Positions 60,801-64,000 of a stretch of DNA of 64,000 nt are shown in pieces (positions within the stretch are counted from its first letter, which is position 1; each line of letters begins with the position of its first letter). The stretch covers positions 77,771,537-77,835,536 of the forward strand of contig JAOWCC010001589.1 of the NCBI GenBank assembly GCA_030867875.1, written 5' to 3'. The position numbers were made by a program, and so were the translations under genes. Under the pieces are notes generated by a model that was not told where the DNA came from, did no database searches, and saw nothing but the letters and a program-made list of their open reading frames with translations. This DNA comes from Actinernus sp. WN-2022. Lineage: Eukaryota; Cnidaria; Anthozoa; Actiniaria; Actinernidae.

Positions 60801-61423
60801 CAATTGAAAAAGAGATCGAAATACATGTAGATCGAAATAGATGAAAAAAAAATCTTTTTCAATTACGCCTCCGACTATTCCATATTTGGACTACTTCTTG
60901 GTGGTTTAAAATATAATTTTAGATTTAATTTTGCCTCTTGTCTTTTTTTTACTACTATCGGATGTCGGTAGATGTATGTTTAGGTTGGGTTTAGAGCATC
61001 ACTGTTAGAGTGTGAGTGATTTTGAAGGTAAAATAGTAACGAGAAAAATTACCACAACGGAAATGTTTGGGTCAATGTGTAAGCCAAAAACAGTGGAGTA
61101 ATGTGTGTTTGTTCGCTTGCTATTTTTATTAATCATTCTTTTATTCATTACTAGTTGTCGCGAGCTTCTCAGAGGCGGATTTATGGGGGGTGGACTGGCC
61201 AAATTGCAGCATTTTACAGAGGCAATGCATGTTCCTGGACAAAAAATCTATAACAGCCACCCTATCTCTGTGACTTGTTCTAGGGTTCCATGCTCGTATC
61301 AGCGGTCAGGACGTGGGGAGAGGGACGTTTAGCCACAGACACGCCATGTTGGTGAATCAGAAGACAGACGCGATGTACATTCCACTTAACAACATACGGG
61401 ACGATCAGACAGGATTCCTAGAG
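30877..61423 (+). CDS. DHTKD1: 2-oxoadipate dehydrogenase E1 (DHTKD1), exons 1-16, 3' part beyond window
   Basis: Exons: 30877-31006, 33866-33998, 35022-35098, 42692-42798, 45287-45394, 46730-46841, 47734-47831, 48249-48312, 48451-48626, 51756-51800, 52244-52359, 53213-53288, 56025-56113, 56551-56828, 60074-60256, 61284-61423. All introns are GT-AG and the joins keep phase, giving 644 codons with no stop; the vertebrate protein has about 919. The enzyme decarboxylates 2-oxoadipate with thiamine diphosphate in mitochondrial lysine and tryptophan breakdown. Landmarks: basic N-terminus (mitochondrial presequence), [52 protein letters not shown] (about 231-244), [18 protein letters not shown] (343-346 GDAS) with VNNQLGFTT (NNQ 376-378) as thiamine diphosphate site, [13 protein letters not shown] (445), [16 protein letters not shown] (about 605). 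G in QDVGRGTF, where OGDH has E, and the short N-terminus favour DHTKD1 over OGDH. Exon 1 ends at a weak donor (AAAG/GTCTGT). Confidence 0.93.
31711..31814. repeat. Palindromic MITE in DHTKD1 intron 1
   Basis: TTCCTGAAAGCCCGATTAGC is mirrored at the right end; the arms continue through GCTAATCC and AGTTAAT. About 104 bp. Confidence 0.8.
32094..32185. repeat. Palindromic element in DHTKD1 intron 1
   Basis: CAATAGACCACA and TGTGGTCTATTG are the ends; ACTGGTGAAATAAAGCAC and GTGCTTTATTTCACCAGT pair inside. Confidence 0.75.
32265..32560 (+). repeat. Dispersed repeat, copy A
   Basis: Blocks such as TTTGCTTGTTGTTTTGGCAT, GGTTGGGC-GAATGG and CATGACCTTGAG match 47065-47410 in the same order and orientation. 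It is non-coding. Confidence 0.65.
32570..32800. repeat. Poly-G-rich stretches
   Basis: G runs at about 32575-32609 and 32779-32793 lie in DHTKD1 intron 1. They are low complexity and likely assembly-sensitive. Confidence 0.5.
33296..33385 (-). repeat. SINE 3' fragment
   Basis: The phrase GAGGAAAACCGGAGGACCCG and the following GAGAAAAACCCTCGGAGC match the body of the SINE at 36465-36700; the tRNA-like head is missing. Confidence 0.65.
33524..33588. repeat. Perfect-arm hairpin
   Basis: CCGATCTTTATCCGATTTAC plus AAACTCG is mirrored exactly around a 12-base centre, in DHTKD1 intron 1. Confidence 0.8.
34421..34958. mobile_element. TIR element with TA ends in DHTKD1 intron 2
   Basis: TACCATAAATCCTCTATTTA at the left pairs with TAATAGAGGATGTATGGTA at the right. 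Subterminal CTCTTTTAAG and pyrimidine runs lie inside. It is non-coding, about 540 bp. Confidence 0.75.
35411..36332. mobile_element. TIR element carrying a HIRAN-like relic, DHTKD1 intron 3
   Basis: TACCGTATTCACTCACGGAT at the left and TCTGTGAGTGAATACGGTA at the right are inverted repeats with TA at both ends. Subterminal GATAAGC(T/C)GCAC words recur. The interior encodes a broken HIRAN-like segment. A partial relative of the right end (TTTTGGGTAAAAAGGTGCAG) lies at 46040-46135. Confidence 0.75.
35858..36112 (+). pseudogene. HIRAN-domain-like coding relic
   Basis: The plus strand reads [20 protein letters not shown] followed by [13 protein letters not shown], then after a one-base frame change [19 protein letters not shown], then after a stop [13 protein letters not shown]. 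The order (GE-L-REP-N-D-AV core, GHL segment, IPC strand) resembles the HIRAN fold found with helicases and in many cnidarian stand-alone proteins. It has at least one frameshift and one stop. The identification is by eye and needs a profile search. Confidence 0.6.
36465..36700 (-). mobile_element. tRNA-derived SINE
   Basis: On the minus strand the head has box A TGGCGCAGTGG (36681-36691) and box B GGTTCGATTCC (36638-36648) at tRNA-like spacing. A body with CTCCGGGTTCTCCGGTTTTC follows. Fragments of the same family are at 33296-33385 and 51507-51645, which supports a mobile family. It lies in DHTKD1 intron 3. Confidence 0.8.
37237..37388. repeat. Palindromic MITE in DHTKD1 intron 3
   Basis: AATTGAAGGGGTGAGTGTAA pairs with the right end TTGCACTTGCGAACCTCTTC; AAGAAAGAGTTAAGTGATG and its complement form the arms. 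Confidence 0.75.
37618..39029. repeat. Duplicated block, copy 1 (truncated GGGTCATTCC-type TIR element plus flank)
   Basis: The flank CAGAATTTTAAATTGCCATG at about 37621 and the element starting GGGTCATTCAACGGTATTAT at 37698 are repeated at 39283-40975. It contains GTTGCGGAGGGGACATT words (three in tandem near 38094-38135) and the inverse TGTCCCCTCCGCAAC near 38863. The right end of the element is lost where sequence of the 9-bp-duplication family starts. Confidence 0.8.
39030..39282 (+). repeat. Truncated copy of the TACCCTGCTAGCAG element
   Basis: Matches 42914-43150 (GATGGGGCATTTCACTATTG, GTTGAACATGTGCAACAGTT, CACAACAAGTCGTACTCAA) but lacks both ends. Confidence 0.75.
39688..41349. mobile_element. 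Full-length TIR element, GGGTCATTCCACGG family (copy 2)
   Basis: It begins GGGTCATTCCACGGTATT and ends with the complement, AATACCGTGGAATGACCC. Inside, TGTCCCCTCCGCAAC occurs repeatedly in both orientations (near 40066, 40808, 40830, 41159), like subterminal protein-binding repeats. About 1.2 kb is shared with copy 1 at 37698-39029. A short Lys-rich open frame shared by both copies (38376 and 40358) is not recognised. Confidence 0.8.
41991..42583 (+). repeat. 30-bp minisatellite with CCAAT-type core, DHTKD1 intron 3
   Basis: The unit GTGATTGGTTCTCATTGTCT plus AAGTGGCCCT is repeated about 19 times. A 4-base insertion (TTCTCGATCATTG) at 42156 and 42375 marks a 219-bp higher-order duplication. 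Thirty is a multiple of three, so all three frames stay open, giving repeat ORFs that are not genes. Each unit carries ATTGG, the CCAAT box complement. The array stops about 110 bp before exon 4. Confidence 0.95.
42888..43341. mobile_element. TIR element with perfect 9-bp target duplication
   Basis: TACCCTGCTAGCAGAGGTTT at the left is matched exactly at the right end; the arms continue for about 100 bp. GGGATTTTG flanks both sides. A 9-bp duplication fits Mutator-like transposases. It lies in DHTKD1 intron 4 and is non-autonomous; an internal open stretch ([17 protein letters not shown]) is not recognised. Confidence 0.85.
43777..43935. repeat. Palindromic element in DHTKD1 intron 4
   Basis: GTAATCAGTTTCGAGTGCAA pairs with the right end; TTTGGGATTAATTTGCAC and TTTTTCAAAGAG form the inner arms. 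Confidence 0.75.
44380..44620. repeat. Imperfect inverted repeat
   Basis: GGCAACTGGCAACCAG and GTTGCCAGCTGGCGACTAA, and TGGTCGCCAAC-type words, recur in both orientations. It may be a degraded TIR element in intron 4. Confidence 0.4.
46150..46345. repeat. Palindromic element in DHTKD1 intron 5
   Basis: ACAAATAGAAGATGGTTCTCC on the left and GGAGAACCATCTTTTATTTGT on the right pair; AATAAAATAATGCA and TGCATTATTTTATT are inner arms. Confidence 0.7.
46348..46651. mobile_element. TIR element (about 300 bp) in DHTKD1 intron 5
   Basis: AGGCCCTTTGCAGCTAACA and TGTTAGCTGCAAAGGGCCT-like ends (right end reads TTTGTTAGCTGCAAAGGGCC) are inverted repeats. It is non-coding; the exact target duplication is ambiguous. 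Confidence 0.7.
47065..47410 (+). repeat. Dispersed repeat, copy B
   Basis: Diverged match to 32265-32560 in the same orientation (CCATGCACACTTTCC, TTTGCTTGTTGTTTTGTCAT, GGTTGGGCTGAATGG). It lies in DHTKD1 intron 6. Confidence 0.65.
48787..48960. repeat. CpG-rich patch with 21-bp direct repeat
   Basis: ATGACCGCGGTCACCGAACA plus A is repeated in tandem near 48869-48912, inside a patch with many CCGCGG words. It lies in DHTKD1 intron 9 and is far more GC-rich than its surroundings. Confidence 0.6.
49085..49437 (+). repeat. 118-bp tandem repeat, nearly three copies
   Basis: CAATCTTCTGTTAACTTTCG starts units at 49085 and 49203, and a variant starts a third at 49321. Each unit includes ACTAACGAAGCCAACTGC and CGAGACC-CCGTTCGC. 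It lies in DHTKD1 intron 9. Confidence 0.9.
49649..50470. repeat. GGGTCAGGGTTTTGAG-type dispersed repeat between G and C homopolymers
   Basis: A G-run at about 49649-49681 and a C-run at about 50226-50240 bracket repeated GGGTCAGGGTTTTGA and GGGGCAATCAGG words, followed by GTTTCAC/TTTTTCTG(A/G)GGG units. It is probably a degraded inverted-repeat element in intron 9. Confidence 0.5.
51507..51645 (-). repeat. Degraded tRNA-derived SINE copy
   Basis: GGAGGGAGGAAAACCGGAGG and, at the head, a box-B-like GGGCTCGAGTCTGGG (minus strand) match the SINE at 36465-36700 with many changes. It lies in DHTKD1 intron 9. Confidence 0.65.
53968..54480 (+). pseudogene. Zinc-finger (ZAD-like C2..C2) protein relic
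   Basis: An ATG at 53968 opens [20 protein letters not shown] and DFCRICNV. After a frame change near 54055 it continues as [20 protein letters not shown] and [16 protein letters not shown]. The pair of CxxC motifs about 60 residues apart resembles a ZAD-type or related zinc-binding fold. A Ser/Lys-rich stretch ([15 protein letters not shown]) follows in a further frame. The frame breaks show it is not functional as read. Known cnidarian proteins of this type are uncharacterised; the assignment is by eye. Confidence 0.6.
54450..54920 (-). pseudogene. RecQ-like DEAD/DEAH helicase fragment
   Basis: The minus strand reads a Walker A block [14 protein letters not shown], then [20 protein letters not shown] (motif Ia, as in RecQ SPL-SLMKDQ), and, after stops near 54600, [14 protein letters not shown] in the place of the DEAH box. 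The upstream in-frame stop before [10 protein letters not shown] and the loss of motifs III-VI show a truncated, inactive copy. It converges on the zinc-finger relic within the same TIR element. Confidence 0.7.
55240..55750. mobile_element. TIR element with TA target duplication in DHTKD1 intron 12
   Basis: CCTTATTGGTACTAATTTTC at the left is matched exactly by the right end, and TA flanks both. Many TTTCGCGA, AATTTCGCG and CCCGCGAA words face inward. It resembles in style, not in sequence, the TTTTTGCGG element at 6098-6895. Confidence 0.85.
56187..56470. repeat. Dispersed repeat with GGGCCCGTCCACACGG end
   Basis: GGGCCCGTCCACACGGATAC followed by repeated CACACGA and CGTTTTCA words is a common transposon-end style, but no matching right end is clear. 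It fills DHTKD1 intron 13. Confidence 0.45.
56900..58048 (+). repeat. 31-bp minisatellite, about 37 units, with higher-order structure
   Basis: The unit TGTGTTTGTTATGGATACCT plus AAATCTAATGC is repeated through more than 1.1 kb, starting about 70 bp after the exon 14 donor. In the first third, units alternate ATACCTAAATC, ATACCTAAATC, ATATCTAAATC, a 93-bp trimer. A shortened unit (GCTGCATGTGTATCAATC) recurs at 57723 and 58024, giving a 301-bp duplication. Confidence 0.95.
58217..58515 (+). pseudogene. CR1/L2-like LINE C-terminal fragment
   Basis: The plus strand reads [16 protein letters not shown], then [20 protein letters not shown] and a terminal [16 protein letters not shown] before a stop. 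This is the standard end of an L2/CR1 polyprotein. A GCGCATTTGAGCACCTTTAA UTR follows. It has stops and lies in DHTKD1 intron 14. Confidence 0.75.
58719..59104. mobile_element. AT-rich TIR element with CCTATATTTCC words
   Basis: CATCCCAGAC at the left and GTCTGGGATG at the right are inverted. CCTATATTTCCTATA-like words fill both halves. It is non-coding, in DHTKD1 intron 14. Confidence 0.55.
59581..60027. mobile_element. TIR element enclosing a tRNA-like sequence
   Basis: TCCTCGCTCTAGAATTACCA at the left and TGGTAATTGTAGAGCGAGGA at the right are near-perfect inverted repeats; AATAATC-GTAATT words pair further in. The centre contains the tRNA-like block at 59730-59825. It ends 46 bases before exon 15 of DHTKD1. 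Confidence 0.65.
59730..59825 (+). repeat. tRNA-like (SINE head-like) sequence
   Basis: Box-A-like TAGTGTAGTGG (59738-59748) and box-B-like GAGTTCGAGCC (59791-59801) lie at tRNA-like spacing, but no clean cloverleaf acceptor stem forms. It is likely a tRNA-derived repeat or decayed tRNA. Confidence 0.5.
60257..61283. other. DHTKD1 intron 15, no distinct features
   Basis: AT-rich intron sequence; no repeat with clear ends and no coding block seen. Confidence 0.4.
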
Positions 61424-61749
61424 GTACGTGATTTCTAGCCTCCTCCGCATGAAACCGGGCTTCCTGTGGTAAGAAAGGGCCGAGCATGGGTCTGAGGCCG
61501 TCGCTGGATCTAAAATATATAAGAGTTGCCTGCGGAAGAGGCTATGTGACTTCATGGCTTAATAGGCTTTATATAAATTGCTGCACTGAATTTCCGCTTT
61601 GTTTTATCACTATTGGTTTAGGGAGAAACACTGGTGTTACACCGGTATTTATCATCTGGTGTTCATTATGCTGTATTCAAAAGTCATTATGAAGTATTGT
61701 TTGTCATACCTTTCCTTCTGAGGTGGTTTACAACGTGGTAAAACGTCTT

Positions 61750-63200
61750 TGAAAACTGGTATAATCAACTAAAAGTCGACTAAGGTATGCAAGTCTAACC
61801 GCCTTGGGAAGCGATTAGCAGCTGACGTTTCGATGGAGCGCTGGGTGGGGAAACGGTTTATAAAGTGTTGAGCGCATAATTACCGCTGAGGAAACATGTA
61901 CTCGGATCAAGGATCAAAGGAAATTGCGCCAACAATAGAAATGCTAATAGCTGTAACAGGGATCATAAAGAGTGCTGATGAATAAAATGAAATATGCTGA
62001 TCTAAGTATGAATGAATACGCGAATTATGATATTAAATGAACGAAAAGCGTTCATTAATGCCGTTAGGTGCCAAAGTGCCTAATTTGAAAATAAAGTTCT
62101 GTTCTTTTCGTTTACGTGTTGGGGTAGTGCCTTAATGAAGAGAAATGCCACATATAGTGATGTGATTGATAGAATGATCGGGAAGATTAAAGTGGCGAGC
62201 TACTGGTTTGGGCGAGATCCTTGCTCTTAGATCTAGCAAGTGTTCGCGGAATCGATCTCCTAATCCTCGCCCTGTTTCTCCGATGTAGAGTTTGTTACAA
62301 AGTGTACAGGCGATACTATAAATAACATTACTAGACGCACAGTCAAAATGGTCCGTAACTTTAAGGGAGCCTTTGGGTTCTGAAGTTTTAGTGAAAGCAC
62401 GTGTTACATCAACAGTACGGCGGTCGAAAAAGTGTTTTAAGTGCTTTAAGTCCCTCGTCATTGGGTATGATCGTGACAGTGTACAGAGACTTAACATGAA
62501 TAGGAGCTAACATGTATTATCGGCAGGAAATGAAAACTGGTCAAAAATCTTAAGTGCATGGTTAGTGTCCTTAGTGTAGGAAGGTAAAGATTGAACGGAC
62601 GGAACCATCTGCTTATCAAGGTAACTAGAAATGAATTCAGTAGGGCAGTTACAAGCAGAACAATGGGACGGTCTGGGTTGTTAGGTTTGTGGATCTTAGA
62701 TAACAAGTAAATGTGTGATGTTCTAGGAGTAGTAACAATAAGACTGCGAAAAGTAGGCGGAAGTTCATCAAATCGTTAACTGTTAACATCAAATCCTTTG
62801 ACGGCCAGTTGTCGGAAAGCTTCCTGTCTGTCAAGGTCGGTGCGCCAAAGAACTACGGCACCGCCGGCTTGATTGATTACGATATCCTTACGATTGCGAA
62901 TAGTTTTAAGGTGCTAACCACTCCTCCTTAGAGAGGTTAGAAAATTTGATATTATGATTGAAATTGAGTTTGTGGATGTCCCGGCGACATTTTCTAACAA
63001 AAAGATCTACGGAAGCGACCTGGCCTTCTGAAGGTATCCAATTAGACTTGCGAGTGTAGATTAACCAGAACTGTTCATGAAAAAAAGCTTTAAAGTTAGA
63101 CGCGACGGAAAATTCGTCTGCTTTCTTACAAGTAGATACACAATTTAAACCTTTGCTGAGACTTGATTTTTCAGCATCAGAAAGCACGATTAACATCCTC
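61750..63200 (-). pseudogene. Penelope-like element relic (GIY-YIG type), internally deleted
   Basis: On the minus strand an N-terminal block (LSDAEKSSLSKGLNCV, ASVDLFVRKCRRDIHKLNFN, FSNLSKEEWLAP) is followed by GGAVVLWRTDL and LSKIHKPNNPDRPIV. It then jumps to a C-terminal GIY-YIG endonuclease: VIYSIACTLCNKLYIGETGR, LGDRFREHLLDL, ARHFNLPDHS. The central reverse transcriptase palm with its YxDD box is missing. Frame breaks occur throughout. Sequence to about 61750 (SIETSAANRFPRRLD) appears to belong to the element end. It lies in the intron after DHTKD1 exon 16. Confidence 0.8.
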
Positions 63201-63499
63201 TAAGTAACGATCACTAGTGCTAGAAAACTGAATAGCAGAACGAAAACCCTTAGGAATGACTTTTAAAGTTAAAGCAACGACCTATAAAATTGATACGGCT
63301 ACAGAATCTAGTCTAAGAAAAAAATAGGTACGGCTATACGAAACGCTAAACTGCTAGTAATAGAAGGAAAAGGTTGAAGGTAACTTACGCCGCGTAAACC
63401 AAACAACAAACATCAACAATAAAATCACCAGAAAACACGGTCGCACACAAAACAACGGAAACGCCAAAGAACATCAGTGTAAACTTCAGTGTTTAGCCC

Positions 63500-63716
63500 A
63501 AGTGCGACCACAATCATCATCGTCATCATTATCAATATCATCATCACCGTCATGTCATCATCATTATCAATATCATCATCACCGTCATCATTATATCATC
63601 ATTATCAATATCATCATCACCGTCATCATTATATCATCATTATCAATATCATCATCACCGTCAACATCACCGTCATCTCATCATCATCATCCTCTTCACC
63701 GTCATCATCATCAATA
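63500..63716 (+). repeat. ATC-rich microsatellite/minisatellite
   Basis: TCATCATTATCAATATCATC plus ATCACCG is repeated several times within (ATC)n sequence. The Ser- or His-rich open frames here are repeat artefacts. Confidence 0.9.
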
Positions 63717-63789
63717 ACAAAAACAACATAGGGTATATGCAACATAAATATATATGCCCCATAACTACATTTAGTGCTTGCACTACACT

Positions 63790-63820
63790 TAAAGTAAAGT
63801 AAAGTAAAGTAAAGTAAAGT
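63790..63820 (+). repeat. (AAAGT)n microsatellite
   Basis: About six tandem AAAGT units. Confidence 0.85.
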
Positions 63821-64000
63821 ATAAAAGCAACCTTATGTCAGTAACGTCGGTAACTCGTGACAGTCTGCTGATACTGATAGTCCGACATACTTCACATGAC
63901 AACACCATGATACTTGACGGAACAACTGTGACTTTAACAAGATTCCAGAATGGAGTAGATTTATAACTTCTACGTTCTGTTAAATAGGATAATTATCCAC

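Noticed and set aside
30877..61423. Identification as OGDH (2-oxoglutarate dehydrogenase) rather than DHTKD1
   Set aside because: The short N-terminus beginning GCYGFHP, the QDVGRGTF reading and the spacing of N-terminal blocks fit DHTKD1 better; a tree would settle it.
63489..63731. Ser/His/Ile-rich open frames
   Set aside because: Translation of ATC microsatellite sequence.

Overview
The window is nuclear DNA of an animal, most likely an anthozoan cnidarian (coral or sea anemone type). It has spliced genes with GT-AG introns, a eukaryotic tRNA with a pol III T-tract, several clades of non-LTR retrotransposons, a Penelope-like element with a GIY-YIG domain, dense short inverted-repeat transposons, and many TACATGTA-type palindromes. 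The cnidarian assignment is inference from this repeat style and from protein resemblance; no database was searched.

Three protein genes and one RNA gene are supported. (1) 18588-19258 (+): a two-exon small heat-shock protein of 190 residues. (2) 20937-25329 (-): a four-exon, 294-residue methyltransferase that matches the C-terminal methyltransferase module of the ovothiol enzyme OvoA, but stands alone behind an N-terminal hydrophobic segment. (3) 25513-25584 (+): tRNA-Ala(CGC), in the upstream flank of the methyltransferase gene. (4) 30877 to beyond the right edge (+): the first 16 exons, 644 codons, of DHTKD1, the thiamine-diphosphate-dependent E1 of the mitochondrial 2-oxoadipate dehydrogenase complex. 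All exon joins keep the reading frame. The last third of the protein lies outside the window. These genes show no shared pathway.

Layout. 1-18.2 kb is gene-poor and built from nested mobile elements: a LINE with an apparent 5' inversion (1-1014), a 1.9-kb fold-back with a Harbinger transposase relic (1355-3238), a degraded LINE split by an inverted-repeat element (5040-7245), and many palindromes. 18.5-25.6 kb holds the heat-shock gene, the methyltransferase and the tRNA. 26.1-30.4 kb is a nested transposon complex: a TIR element with a TAA target duplication sits inside a LINE reading frame and itself carries another LINE. 30.9-64 kb is DHTKD1, whose introns hold SINEs, duplicated TIR elements, two long minisatellites (42.0-42.6 and 56.9-58.05 kb), a HIRAN-like coding relic, and a 1.5-kb TIR element with zinc-finger-like and RecQ-like coding relics. 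A Penelope-like relic follows exon 16.

The best candidates for something under-described are the stand-alone membrane-anchored OvoA-type methyltransferase and the TIR family with 9-bp target duplications, one copy of which carries zinc-finger and RecQ-like helicase remnants.
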